Below, in pieces: positions 53,494 through 63,097 of a stretch of 64,000 bases of DNA (its first letter is position 1; each line of letters opens with the position of its first letter). This stretch comes from CAWKAV01 sp963847735 (lineage in GTDB: Bacteria > Desulfobacterota > Desulfuromonadia > Desulfuromonadales > BM103). Made by a program: the position numbers and the translations under genes. Below the pieces are notes generated by a model, which worked only from the letters and a program-made list of their open reading frames with translations, was not told where the DNA came from and made no database searches. The stretch lies in contig CAWKAV010000016.1 of NCBI GenBank assembly GCA_963847735.1, forward strand, positions 372,001 through 436,000, in the 5' to 3' direction.

Positions 53494-55080
53494 TTGAGCA
53501 ACCGTTTTTTAGAGGAAATAAAAAAGCGCAGAACCTTTGGCATCATCAGCCATCCCGATGCGGGCAAGACCACCCTGACCGAAAAGCTGCTGCTGTTTGG
53601 CGGCGCCATCCAGATGGCCGGGGCGATCAAGGCCCGAAAAGCGGGCCGTCACGCCACCAGTGACTGGATGAAGGTCGAGCAGGAACGCGGCATTTCCGTC
53701 ACCACCTCGGTCATGAAATTCGCCCATCGCGACTGTGAGATCAACCTGCTCGATACGCCGGGCCACCAGGATTTTTCCGAGGATACCTACCGGGTTTTAA
53801 CGGCCGTGGACAGCGCCCTGATGGTGATTGACAGCGCCAAGGGTGTCGAGGCCCAGACTGAAAAGCTGATGTCTGTCTGCCGCATGCGCAACACGCCTGT
53901 GCTGACCTTTATCAACAAGATGGACCGCGAGGGGCAATATCCGCTCGAACTGCTCGCCGATGTTGAGGAGAAGCTGCAGATCGAATGTGCACCGATGTCC
54001 TGGCCAATCGGCATGGGTAAACGCTTCAAGGGGGTTTATAACCTCTATCGCAAGGAGTTGCGATTGTTTCGGCCGGGTGAAAAGCGTCTCAGCGAAGATG
54101 TCCGGGTGATCAGGGACCTCAACGACAGGCAACTCGACGAGCTGCTCGGCAGTGCTGCCGACGAATTGCGCGGAGATATAGACCTGCTCGAAGGCGCGGC
54201 CAATCCTTTCATCCTGGAAGAATACCTCAAGGGCAACCAGACGCCGGTTTTTTTCGGCAGCGCTATCAATAATTTCGGTGTCGAAGAGCTGCTCGACGCT
54301 CTGGTCGACATCGCCCCCGCTCCCGGCCCCCGTCCGACCCAGAATCGTCTGGTCGCGCCGGAGGAAGAGGCTTTTTCAGGTTTTGTCTTTAAAGTCCAGG
54401 CCAATATGGACCCGGCCCATCGTGACCGGATCGCTTTCCTGCGCATCTGCTCGGGACGTTTCCAGCGTGGCATGAAGGTCCGTCATCATCGGATTAATAA
54501 AGAGGTCAGCCTTTCCAAGGCGATCATTTTCATGGCCCAGGATCGGGCCAATGTCGAAGAAGCTTTCCCTGGAGACATCATCGGTCTGCATAACCATGGC
54601 ACGATCAAGGTCGGCGATACTTTCAGCGACAAGGAAGTTCTGAAATTTACCGGCCTGCCCAGTTTTGCAGCGGAACATTTTCGACGGGTTCGCCTGAAGT
54701 CGCCATTGAAGGCAAAGCAGCTTGAAAAGGGCTTGATACAACTCTCTGAAGAAGGTGCCATTCAGGTGTTTCGGCCATTGCTCAGCAACGACTACATCGT
54801 TGGAGCGGTGGGGATACTGCAGTTTGATGTCACCATGGAGCGGCTGAAGACCGAATACGGTGTCGACGCTATCTACGAAGGTATTGACTATGCTACTGCC
54901 CGCTGGGTTGGCAGCTCCAACCCGAAGAAACTTGCTGAGTTCGAGAAGAAAAGCCAGGCTAACCTGGCGCTGGATGCCGAAGGCAATCTCAGTTACCTTG
55001 CGCCCAGCGAATGGCGGCTTGGCTATGTCATGGAGCAGTGGCCGGAGATCGAATTCGCCAAGACGCGGGAACATGATTAA
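53494..55080 (+). CDS. prfC: Peptide chain release factor 3
   Basis: A translational GTPase that recycles RF1/RF2 from the ribosome. P-loop ISHPDAGKTTLTEK (about 18-31), switch/G2 GISVTTSV, G3 DTPGHQDF and G4 NKMDREG are intact, followed by the beta-barrel and RF3-specific C-terminal domains (LAPSEWRLGYV). The length of 528 residues is standard. The start is a TTG with AAGAGG upstream. An intrinsic terminator lies in the leader. asnS follows after 29 bases. Confidence 0.96.
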   Translation: MSNRFLEEIKKRRTFGIISHPDAGKTTLTEKLLLFGGAIQMAGAIKARKAGRHATSDWMKVEQERGISVTTSVMKFAHRDCEINLLDTPGHQDFSEDTYRVLTAVDSALMVIDSAKGVEAQTEKLMSVCRMRNTPVLTFINKMDREGQYPLELLADVEEKLQIECAPMSWPIGMGKRFKGVYNLYRKELRLFRPGEKRLSEDVRVIRDLNDRQLDELLGSAADELRGDIDLLEGAANPFILEEYLKGNQTPVFFGSAINNFGVEELLDALVDIAPAPGPRPTQNRLVAPEEEAFSGFVFKVQANMDPAHRDRIAFLRICSGRFQRGMKVRHHRINKEVSLSKAIIFMAQDRANVEEAFPGDIIGLHNHGTIKVGDTFSDKEVLKFTGLPSFAAEHFRRVRLKSPLKAKQLEKGLIQLSEEGAIQVFRPLLSNDYIVGAVGILQFDVTMERLKTEYGVDAIYEGIDYATARWVGSSNPKKLAEFEKKSQANLALDAEGNLSYLAPSEWRLGYVMEQWPEIEFAKTREHD

Positions 55081-55109
55081 CTGACTCATCAGCTCATGAG
55101 GTAAGAGTT

Positions 55110-56522
55110 ATGCAGAAAACCGACTGGCGAACTGATCGAATACGGGTTAAAACTCTGCTGGATTCCGGGCAAGCGCAAGGCGAAGTCTTTGTCCAGGGTT
55201 GGCTCCGGACCGTGCGACGCAGCAAGGGAGTGGTTTTTCTCGCCCTCAATGACGGCTCCTGCCTGGATAGCCTGCAGGTTGTGGTCGGGGACGATTCGGC
55301 GGCATTTTCGATTGCCGGTCAACTGGGGACCGGAGCCTGTATCGGTGTGCGTGGCGAGATGGTCGCTTCCCCCGGGGAAGGGCAGAGTTGGGAGATTCAG
55401 GCCGGGCAGATTATTGTCTACGGTGAAGCCGACGAAACCTTCCCCCTGCAGAAGAAACGCCACGGGTTCGAATTCCTGCGTTCGATCGCCCACCTGCGGC
55501 CCCGCACCAATGCTCTTCGGGGCGGTCTTTCCGCGTGCGCAGTCGCATCGCCTACGCCGTTCACAGTTTCTTTCAGGAACGTGGTTTTGTCTACGTCCAC
55601 ACGCCGATCATCACCGCCAACGACTGCGAAGGAGCCGGAGAGTTGTTCCGGGTTACGACTCTGGACGCTGAGAACCCGCCCCGACGTTGGATGGTCGCGA
55701 TTGACTGGCGCGAGGATTTCTTCGGATCCAAGGCTGACCTACCTGACGGTCAGCGGCCAGCTCAGGGCGGAGCTGTTCGCCTGCGCCCTGACCGACATCT
55801 ACACGTTCGGCCCGACCTTTCGCGCCGAAAATTCCAACACCAGCCGTCACGCTTCCGAGTTCTGGATGATCGAGCCGGAGGTGGCCTTTGCCGATCTTGC
55901 CCTCAATTGCCAGCTGGCCGAAGATTTTTTCCGTCACATGGTGACCTACGCTTTGGAGCATTGTCAGCAGGACCTGGCCTTCTTCAATAACTTTATCGAC
56001 AAAGGTCTGCTGGATCGGCTGGAAAAGGCGGCCACAACGGCGTTCCAGTCGATGAGCTACACCGAAGCCGTTGAACGTTTGCAGCAGAGCGGGCAGAGTT
56101 TTGAATTTCCTGTCGAGTGGGGCTGCGATCTGCAGTCGGAGCATGAACGCTACCTGACGGAGAAAATTGTCGGCGGGCCGCTCTTTGTTACCGATTATCC
56201 GGAGAGGATCAAGGCTTTTTACATGCGGCGCAACGATGATGGCCGGACTGTGGCGGCCATGGACCTGCTGGTGCCCAAGGTCGGCGAGATTATCGGCGGC
56301 AGCCAGCGTGAAGAACGCCTGGATGTGTTGCAGCACAAGATGCGTGCCTTCGATATCCTGCCGGAAAGCCTCGACTGGTACCTTGACACCCGCCGCTGGG
56401 GGAGCTGTCCTCACGCCGGTTTCGGGCTCGGCTTCGAGCGATTCCTGATGTATCTTACCGGTATGGAAAATGTGCGTGACGTGATCCCCTTCCCGCGCAC
56501 ACCGGGCAACGCAAGGTTTTGA
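55110..56522 (+). CDS. asnS: Asparaginyl-tRNA synthetase, with three apparent frame changes that restore the frame
   Basis: Charges tRNA-Asn. An N-terminal OB domain (GQAQGEVFVQGWLRTVRRSKG) is followed by the class II catalytic core (TFRAENSNTSRHASEFWMIEPEVAF and the motif 3 GFGLGFERFLMYLTG). The single open frame is misleading between about 55513 and 55727: family sequence there lies in two other frames (FGAVF, then RVRSRIAYAVHSFFQERGF and CEGAGELFRVTTLD), returning at TYLTVSGQLRAEL. This needs three surplus single bases near 55513, 55530 and 55727. Motif 1 falls in the scrambled part. Most likely sequence error. Confidence 0.93.
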   Translation: MQKTDWRTDRIRVKTLLDSGQAQGEVFVQGWLRTVRRSKGVVFLALNDGSCLDSLQVVVGDDSAAFSIAGQLGTGACIGVRGEMVASPGEGQSWEIQAGQIIVYGEADETFPLQKKRHGFEFLRSIAHLRPRTNALRGGLSACAVASPTPFTVSFRNVVLSTSTRRSSPPTTAKEPESCSGLRLWTLRTRPDVGWSRLTGARISSDPRLTYLTVSGQLRAELFACALTDIYTFGPTFRAENSNTSRHASEFWMIEPEVAFADLALNCQLAEDFFRHMVTYALEHCQQDLAFFNNFIDKGLLDRLEKAATTAFQSMSYTEAVERLQQSGQSFEFPVEWGCDLQSEHERYLTEKIVGGPLFVTDYPERIKAFYMRRNDDGRTVAAMDLLVPKVGEIIGGSQREERLDVLQHKMRAFDILPESLDWYLDTRRWGSCPHAGFGLGFERFLMYLTGMENVRDVIPFPRTPGNARF

Positions 56523-57434
56523 TCAAGCGGTTTTTTGCTGGATAACTTCCGGTCGTCGCATCGCCCACAACGACAGCAGGGTATGCACGGCGAGGGTGCC
56601 GATGATCAGCACCCCGGCGAGCAGGGTGGTCGCATGTGGTGATTCGTTAAGAACCAGCCAGACCAGGATGGGCCCGAGAATTGTTTCTGTGAGCAGGAGG
56701 AGACTGACTTCCGGCGCAGGCAGGTAACGTGGTCCCAGAGTGATCATGGTGAAGGAAACGGGCAGCACAATCCCGCCAAGCAGGAGCAGGAAGGTCATGT
56801 CGGTTGAGGTTACGGCCAAGGGTTGAGCGCCTGCCAGCAGGGCCAGGGGAACCACCAACAGGTTACCGAGCAGGTTGGCCGGAACCATGTTGACGGCTTT
56901 GCCTCTGCGCAGAACGACCAGGTTGCTGGCCCACATCAGGGTGGCTCCCAGTGCCAGCAGGTCGCCGAGCAACAGACCGCGAGTCAAACTGCCAGAGAAG
57001 ATCAACAGGACCCCCCCGAAACAGGTCATAATGGCAATCCAGGTGCGTCGGGCGATCTTTTCACGCAGGAACAACCAGCTGAGCAGGCTGCTGAAAAGAG
57101 GGGTCGCCGCCAGGATGATAAGGGTGTTGGCAACGGCGGTGTGTTTGAGAGAGTTGACGAAAAAAAACGAGCCGCAGGCAACAATCCCTGCGGAAACCAG
57201 CCCGGCGCGACCTATATTGCGGAAATTCTGCACCAACTGACTGCGATAGAGTGCTACAAGGAAAAGAGATTGCATGCCGCCGGTCAGCAGACAACGCCAG
57301 AACAGCAGAGTCCAGACGTCACAATGGATCAGGCGCACCAGCAAGGCGTCGGGGCTGAGAATCACCACGGCGGTAAAGGTAATCAGTAACCCTTTAATGT
57401 GAGTAGAGCGATCCATAGCGGCGATAGATTGCAT
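56523..57434 (-). CDS. EamA/DMT-family transporter
   Basis: 303 residues with ten hydrophobic segments in two repeats, the drug/metabolite transporter fold. The first repeat has LIILAATPLFSSLLSWLFLREKI and the second VSLLLLTETILGPILVWLVLNE, both typical of EamA ends. The stop abuts the asnS stop (convergent). An internal ATG at 57416 (MDRSTH) is an alternative start. The substrate is unknown, with metabolite export the usual guess. Confidence 0.9.
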   Translation of the reverse strand: MQSIAAMDRSTHIKGLLITFTAVVILSPDALLVRLIHCDVWTLLFWRCLLTGGMQSLFLVALYRSQLVQNFRNIGRAGLVSAGIVACGSFFFVNSLKHTAVANTLIILAATPLFSSLLSWLFLREKIARRTWIAIMTCFGGVLLIFSGSLTRGLLLGDLLALGATLMWASNLVVLRRGKAVNMVPANLLGNLLVVPLALLAGAQPLAVTSTDMTFLLLLGGIVLPVSFTMITLGPRYLPAPEVSLLLLTETILGPILVWLVLNESPHATTLLAGVLIIGTLAVHTLLSLWAMRRPEVIQQKTA

Positions 57435-57626
57435 ACAAGGTCAAGAAACGCAAGCGGGTTTTCGATCAAGGCAGATCGTCACGCTTTCAGTTTGACACGT
57501 TTACGGGCCTATTGTAGAAACGTTTGACGGCGGGTCTGTCAATTTCTGCCGCCAAAAAGCCATGCGAAGCACCGCGATGAAGTGGCGATTATCTCGATTT
57601 TTTGACGCACGGAAAGGATCCGGATT

Positions 57627-58448
57627 GTGACTTTGACCACGGCAGGGAAAATCGGCTTTATCGGTGGCGGCAATATGGCCGAAGCCTTGATCAAGGGCCT
57701 GATTAACGGCGGATGTCCCGTTAACGATATCCTGTTCTTTGAGCCGAACCCGGAGCGGCGTCAGTTGGTGGCAGGACGCTATGGCGTCTATGGTGCGACC
57801 GACAATCTGGAATTGGTCACGACCAGCAATATTGTTGTGCTTGCAACCAAGCCGCAGATTCTGGACAAAGTGCTGGCAGAGATTATTACGGTCTTTAATG
57901 ATGACAAACTGCTGATATCGATTCTGGCCGGCACTAAAACGACAACTCTGCAAAGCGGTCTCGCTGGACGACCACGTGTGGTACGCGTCATGCCGAACAC
58001 TCCGGCGCTCGTCGGGCATGGTGCGGCAGCGCTGTGCGCCGGTCAGCATGTCCGGGTGGAAGACCGCCGGATTGCGCAACACCTCTTTGAAGCCGTTGGC
58101 GCCGCACTCTGGGTCGAAGAAGATCAGATGGATGCCGTCACAGGGCTTTCCGGCTCAGGCCCGGCGTTCGTCTTCTCCTTTATCGAGGCTTTAACAGCGG
58201 GTGGAGTCAAGGAAGGTTTGTCGCCTGAAACCGCCCATGCCCTGGCGGTTCAAACCGTTGCCGGGGCGGCACTCCTGGTGCAGGGATCCGGCGAGACCCC
58301 CGCCTTGCTGCGGGAGAAAGTCTGCAGCCCGGGCGGAACGACCATCAGCGGCGTGAGAGCGCTTGAAGAGCTTGGCCTGCATTCTACCGTCATGGCAGCA
58401 GTTTGTGCGGCAACGTCACGCTCCCGCGAGCTGGGCAAAGGGAAATAA
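57627..58448 (+). CDS. proC: Pyrroline-5-carboxylate reductase
   Basis: Last step of proline synthesis, NAD(P)H-dependent. N-terminal Rossmann loop GFIGGGNMAEALIKG, VVLATKPQ near residue 73, RVMPNTPALVGHGAAAL near 122, SGSGPAFVFSFIEAL near 173 and the C-terminal signature SPGGTTISGVRALEE. The length of 273 residues is normal. The GTG start is the first codon giving the family N-terminus. Divergent from the EamA gene. Confidence 0.97.
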   Translation: MTLTTAGKIGFIGGGNMAEALIKGLINGGCPVNDILFFEPNPERRQLVAGRYGVYGATDNLELVTTSNIVVLATKPQILDKVLAEIITVFNDDKLLISILAGTKTTTLQSGLAGRPRVVRVMPNTPALVGHGAAALCAGQHVRVEDRRIAQHLFEAVGAALWVEEDQMDAVTGLSGSGPAFVFSFIEALTAGGVKEGLSPETAHALAVQTVAGAALLVQGSGETPALLREKVCSPGGTTISGVRALEELGLHSTVMAAVCAATSRSRELGKGK

Positions 58449-58579
58449 ATCTGTTTTTGTTAAAAGTGAAGTGGAGAAATACCAAACGAATGATCTAAAC
58501 AAGACACGCCGACGCTGCTCTGCCTGGCGAGCGGCCGTGGCTGCGATGTTTCGCAACCGAACCGGATTGACCTTTCCCC

Positions 58580-60304
58580 TCAAAAAATTGCCCGCCGCCA
58601 CTTTCTGACGGCATTAATCAAATAGACGTGTGATGCATTGCGAAGATCATCAGCAGTCAAAATGTGTTCTGTCAGGATGCCCCGTTTCAAAAGAAAGTCA
58701 CGATAGGTTCCCGGCAAGAGCCCGCTGTTTACGGACGGCGTCAAATATTTCCCGGACTTGTAGACAACCAGGTTCGCCGTGCAGCATTCAGTCACCTCTC
58801 CCCGTTCATTCCAGAGCACAACTTCATCAACCTCACCCGCTTCGGAAAGGTACGTTTCGTAGATCTGCCGTTGCGTGGTCTTGTGGTAGAGAAAGACATT
58901 TTTTGAGTCGACGGGTCGTTGTGCCATGCGTATCTTCAATGGCGAAGAGGGTGGCGGGTCGATCGTCACGAACGTCGTCTCCAGTCGGCCATCGTTGTGC
59001 AGGAGTAATCGCACCCTTTGTGGTGTTGATGGAAAGTCCTCTGCCAGGGACTGAAGGTGGTCGACAACCTGCTCGACACAGCAGGCAAAGTTGAAATATT
59101 CCGCCGAGGACTGCAGCCGGGCCAGGTGCTCAGGCAGCAGGAAGTAGCCTTTGCCCGGGGCCCAGCGCAAGGTTTCGATCAGGGCAAAATCGCCGATTGG
59201 CCGGAACAGGACGGCAGCCTTGTCGAGACATTCCCGGTATTCTTCGGCATTATCCGAACCCCAGGTGATGCCGGCACCGACACCGTAGACTGCGCGCTGG
59301 TGCAGTTGATCGACCAGCACGGTGCGGATGGCGACATTGAAGTGCGCCTGGCGGCCCGGGGCAATCCAGCCGAAAGCGCCCGTGTAAATTTGACGTGGGC
59401 CCGCTTCGGTGGCCGTTATGATCTGCATGGTCCTGGCTTTGGGCGCACCGGTAATCGAGGCACAGGGGAAGAGGGCCTGGAAGATTTCCGCCAGAGACGC
59501 TTTGCTGCAGGCGGAGACAGCCGACGTCAATTGCCAGACGCCGGGATATTTCTCCAGAGTGCAGACTTCATCAGTCTGAACTTCTCCCGGAGGAGCCAGT
59601 CGTCCGAGGTCATTGCGTACCATGTCGAGGATCATAATGTTCTCGGCGCGGTTTTTAGACGATTGCAGCAGGGTTTTTGCCTGAAGGCGATCCTCTGCGA
59701 GAGTGCGGCCACGCGCCGCTGTGCCTTTCATGGGGCGCATCCTCAGATGATCGCCGTCCCTGCTGAAAAATAGTTCCGGCGAGACCGAGCAGAGCGCCCA
59801 GCGGCCGGTTTGCAGGTAGCCGGCACCAGGTGCCCTCTGACCGTTCACCAGCTGTAGAAAGAATGACCAGGGATCGCCGGTGAATTCACAGGCAAGGGGA
59901 AAGGTCAGGTTGACCTGGTAGGTTTCGCCGCCGGCAATGGCGGCTTTAATGGTGTCGATCTTGCCGGAAAATTCACTGAAGGTTTCTGCCACCGCCCAGT
60001 CCGGAAGCGCAGGGGGCGTGTCAGGAAGCGGCAGATCGATCCGTTCTTTGACAGCGAACAGGCCAAAACGCAGCAGGGGGAATTCGTCCGCAGGATGGGT
60101 TTGCAAGGCATCATCAAAAGCTGAGGCAGACTCGTAGCTGACAAAGCCGGCGGCGAAAAGTCCCTGCTTCTCCACACGCTGTTCGATCTGCTCCAGGGCT
60201 GGCAGGACCTCGCTCAGGCTGCGGGCTTCAACCACTTCAAGAAGATCGCTGAAGCGCAGCCAGTTGCCAGCTTGCGGGTCGAAAAGAACGGCAAGTTCGG
60301 GCAT
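58580..60304 (-). CDS. pabB-pabC: Fused aminodeoxychorismate synthase component I / 4-amino-4-deoxychorismate lyase
   Basis: Two steps of p-aminobenzoate synthesis on one chain of 574 residues. Residues about 1-350 are the chorismate-binding PabB (GGETYQVNLTFPL; MRPMKGTAARG; ENIMILDMVRNDLGR; FPCASITGAPKARTM). Residues about 365-574 are a class IV PLP aminotransferase-like lyase (LIETLRWAPGKGYFLLPEHLARL; EVDEVVLWNERGEVTECCTANLVV). No pabA glutaminase gene is nearby, so it may use free ammonia or an amidotransferase encoded elsewhere. It follows yceH by 26 bases. Confidence 0.93.
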   Translation of the reverse strand: MPELAVLFDPQAGNWLRFSDLLEVVEARSLSEVLPALEQIEQRVEKQGLFAAGFVSYESASAFDDALQTHPADEFPLLRFGLFAVKERIDLPLPDTPPALPDWAVAETFSEFSGKIDTIKAAIAGGETYQVNLTFPLACEFTGDPWSFFLQLVNGQRAPGAGYLQTGRWALCSVSPELFFSRDGDHLRMRPMKGTAARGRTLAEDRLQAKTLLQSSKNRAENIMILDMVRNDLGRLAPPGEVQTDEVCTLEKYPGVWQLTSAVSACSKASLAEIFQALFPCASITGAPKARTMQIITATEAGPRQIYTGAFGWIAPGRQAHFNVAIRTVLVDQLHQRAVYGVGAGITWGSDNAEEYRECLDKAAVLFRPIGDFALIETLRWAPGKGYFLLPEHLARLQSSAEYFNFACCVEQVVDHLQSLAEDFPSTPQRVRLLLHNDGRLETTFVTIDPPPSSPLKIRMAQRPVDSKNVFLYHKTTQRQIYETYLSEAGEVDEVVLWNERGEVTECCTANLVVYKSGKYLTPSVNSGLLPGTYRDFLLKRGILTEHILTADDLRNASHVYLINAVRKWRRAIF

Positions 60305-60330
60305 CGTATTGATCGTCGTTTAAAAGGGGT

Positions 60331-60987
60331 TTATTCGAATTGGGCCTGGAATGATCTCAGCTGACTGTGCACCTCATCCAGCTCGGCGCGGAGCGCAGCC
60401 ACCGCGGCCTCCAGTTTTGCGATGCGCTCATCTTCTGCCGCAACCTGCAACCTGGCAGGCTCGGCTGGCAAAACAGAAATTTCATCAATATCCGGCGTCC
60501 CGGCCAGCAGGTGGGCAAAGCGATGTTCCTTGCGTCCAGGTTGGCGCGGCAGGCGCATGACTAGCGGCTCTTCCCTCTCCATCAGGTTCTGCAGGAACTC
60601 TTCGACAGATTTAAGATCACCCATTTGACGCATGCGCTCGGCCCGGTTGCGCAATTCGCCGACCGTCTGTGGCCCACGAAGCAGCAGTTCGGCAAGGATC
60701 GCCAGTTCCTCGAGTTCCAGGTTCAGCAGTCCTTCCAGATTATGACAATATTTGGCCGCGCGCACACCTTCCGCCGATTGCAGGGCCAGCTGTTTCTGGC
60801 GCAGGCTGTCGAGTGCCCGGACCACGTCGGTGTCTTCCAGCTGCATGACCGGTTCGCGGTTTGATTTCTGGTTGCAGGCGTTGGTCAGGGCGTTGAGGGT
60901 CAACGGATAGTACTCGGGGGTGGCCAGATCTTTTTCGACCAGGCAGCCGAGGACACGGGTCTCTATCTCGTTCAGGAGTATATTCAT
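60331..60987 (-). CDS. YceH/DUF480-family protein
   Basis: 218 residues; two winged-helix-like modules. The family start is LNEIETRVLGCLVEKDLATPEYYPLTLNAL, followed by NACNQKSNREPVM. A C-terminal helix (RIAKLEAAVAALRAELDEVHSQL) is a likely coiled coil. I chose the ATG at 60987 (MNILLNEIE) over an upstream in-frame start at 61071. The function of this conserved family is unknown. Upstream of pabB-pabC on the minus strand, likely co-transcribed. Confidence 0.9.
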   Translation of the reverse strand: MNILLNEIETRVLGCLVEKDLATPEYYPLTLNALTNACNQKSNREPVMQLEDTDVVRALDSLRQKQLALQSAEGVRAAKYCHNLEGLLNLELEELAILAELLLRGPQTVGELRNRAERMRQMGDLKSVEEFLQNLMEREEPLVMRLPRQPGRKEHRFAHLLAGTPDIDEISVLPAEPARLQVAAEDERIAKLEAAVAALRAELDEVHSQLRSFQAQFE

Positions 60988-61238
60988 GGCGGGTCGTCCT
61001 TGACGGAGTTGGTTTTGAGTGCCGTTGCTCTTTGCTTTGGACATCATAACGGCTTGTTCGGCAAAAGCCAATCGCTACGGGAACCCCCACCCTGGTCATC
61101 TTCGGGCCCTCCGATCTGCGGCTCCGGTCCCTGCGGAGAAAAGCACAGGGTTGTTCGCTTGGACCTGCCGCGCCAGCCATGCTTTTCCAAAACCTGTCGT
61201 TGGCAGGGGGTGCCCCTTTTGTTGGCGACTGTTGCTCT

Positions 61239-63089
61239 TCAACGATTTTGGCGTGTCTTCCCTGGCAGGCGTTTTTTGGCAGGACCGGTATTTTTTCTTT
61301 GCTTTGTCGGGGATTGTACAGCGGGCAGCAGGAGGTCTCTGAGTTCCATCCGGTTGCAGCGGCGCAAGGCCTCCAGAACCGCTGGCCTCTGCTCTGGCAT
61401 GTGGGCGAGCAGGAGGGCTTTCTGCAGATGCTTCTCTTCGTTGCTGCGCGGCACATAGATGGCTTCACCGCTGAAGGGATCGCGACCGGTATGATAAATA
61501 CAGGTCGCCAGGCTGCCCGGCGTTGGCGTGAACTCCTGGACCTGTTCCACGCGCAGATTGTTCTCTCGCAGGAACAGGGCAACCTCGATCATGTCATCGA
61601 GAGTGCAGCCGGGGTGTGAACTGATGAAGTAGGGAATGACGGCCTGTTTTTTTGCCAGCCTTAAGCTTTCTTCGCGAAAGCGTCGCAGGAACTGTTCAAA
61701 AACCTGGGGTCCCGGTTTGCGCATGATTTTCGTGACCCCGCAAACGCTCGATTCGGGCGCTACTTTGAGCAGGCCACCGACGTGATGTTTGATCAGATCG
61801 GCAAAATAGTCCGGTTGCCGGTTGAGCAGGTCGAAACGTACCCCCGAAGCGACAAAGATGTGTTTGATTGCCGGATGCTTGCGTAAGTTGCGTAACAGAG
61901 CCACAGCCCGGTCATCACTTGTCTGCAGATGCCTGCAAATCTGCGGGAAGAGACAGCTCTCACGGCGGCAGCCAGACCGGGCCTGCGGGTCGCTGCAGTG
62001 CAGGCCGTACATGTTTGCTGTCGGGCCGCCGACGTCGGTGACTGTGCCGCGAAACTCGGGATGGCGGCTCAAGCGATCCAGCTCTTCCTGGATGGATTTT
62101 TCCGAGCGCGACTGGATCGTCTTGCCCTGGTGATGGGTGATGGCGCAGAAAGCACAGCCCCCGCAGCAACCACGATGGCTGGTGATGGAAAACCTGATCT
62201 GTTCGTAGGCCGGGATCGATTCGCGGTTCGATGGATGAGGCAGCTTAGTGAAAGGCAGCGCGTAAATGCGGTCCAGCTGACTTTCTTCAAGCGGCAAGGC
62301 TGGCGGATTGACCACGACCAGCCGTTTGCCATGGGCCTGGATCAGGGCCTTGCCGCTGAAAGAGTTCTTCTGTTCCGAAGCCAGCCTGAAGGCGCGGTTG
62401 TAAGCGTCAGTGTTGCCGCTGACCTCCTCAAAGGAGGGCAAACTGAGCGCATCTTCAGGGCCGGAACTGGCCAGGTAGGCTGTCCCTGGCAGGTCGGTTA
62501 TGCCTGCGATCGCTTCCCCGGCAAGCATCCGCCTGGTCAGGGTGGAGAGCGCGGACTCCGCCATGCCGAACAGGAGCAGATCCGCCTTGCTGTCGACCAG
62601 CACCGAGCGTCTGACCTTATTGTCCCAGTAATCGTAATGAGCGAGTCGGCGCAGACTCGCCTCGATGCCGCCGATGACTGTCGGCAGCCCCTTGAATGCA
62701 CCCTTGACCGCTGCCGTGTAGGCGATAACTGCCCGGTTAGGCCGGGCCCCGGCACGGCCACCTGGTGTGTAGGCATCGTCATTGCGAACCTTTCTGGACG
62801 CAGTGTAATGGTTGACCATCGAGTCCATGGCGCCCGCAGAAATGGCGGCAAACAGGCGCGGACGGCCCATGATCCTGAAGGCTTCAGGGTCGCGCCAGTC
62901 CGGTTGGGCGATGATGCCGACCCGCAAACCCTCTGCCTCGAGCAGACGGGCCAGAAGCGCTGTGCCGAAAGACGGATGATCTATGTAGGCATCGCCACTG
63001 ATGAACAGCACATCAAGTTCGTCCCAGCCACGTTGTGTCATCTCGGCACGGCTGCACGGAATAAATCTGTCGGAGACTGACTCTGCCAA
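61239..63089 (-). CDS. YgiQ-family radical SAM protein
   Basis: 616 residues, a conserved radical SAM enzyme of unknown reaction. An N-terminal B12-binding-like region (LDVLFISGDAYIDHPSFGTALLARLLE) is followed by the cluster motif C-x3-C-x2-C in HRGCCGGCAFCAI (about 310) and the C-terminal PTPGSLATCIYHTG. The tail is basic and low-complexity (TKQRKNTGPAKKRLPGKTRQ). Nine bases separate its start from the GDSL esterase stop. The 250 bases after its stop hold no convincing gene. Confidence 0.92.
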   Translation of the reverse strand: MAESVSDRFIPCSRAEMTQRGWDELDVLFISGDAYIDHPSFGTALLARLLEAEGLRVGIIAQPDWRDPEAFRIMGRPRLFAAISAGAMDSMVNHYTASRKVRNDDAYTPGGRAGARPNRAVIAYTAAVKGAFKGLPTVIGGIEASLRRLAHYDYWDNKVRRSVLVDSKADLLLFGMAESALSTLTRRMLAGEAIAGITDLPGTAYLASSGPEDALSLPSFEEVSGNTDAYNRAFRLASEQKNSFSGKALIQAHGKRLVVVNPPALPLEESQLDRIYALPFTKLPHPSNRESIPAYEQIRFSITSHRGCCGGCAFCAITHHQGKTIQSRSEKSIQEELDRLSRHPEFRGTVTDVGGPTANMYGLHCSDPQARSGCRRESCLFPQICRHLQTSDDRAVALLRNLRKHPAIKHIFVASGVRFDLLNRQPDYFADLIKHHVGGLLKVAPESSVCGVTKIMRKPGPQVFEQFLRRFREESLRLAKKQAVIPYFISSHPGCTLDDMIEVALFLRENNLRVEQVQEFTPTPGSLATCIYHTGRDPFSGEAIYVPRSNEEKHLQKALLLAHMPEQRPAVLEALRRCNRMELRDLLLPAVQSPTKQRKNTGPAKKRLPGKTRQNR

Positions 63090-63097
63090 TTGATGCC

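Noticed and set aside
60740..61582. A 280-codon minus-strand frame over the yceH/ygiQ junction
   Set aside because: It overlaps both genes in another frame and has shadow-type Arg/Ser-rich composition.
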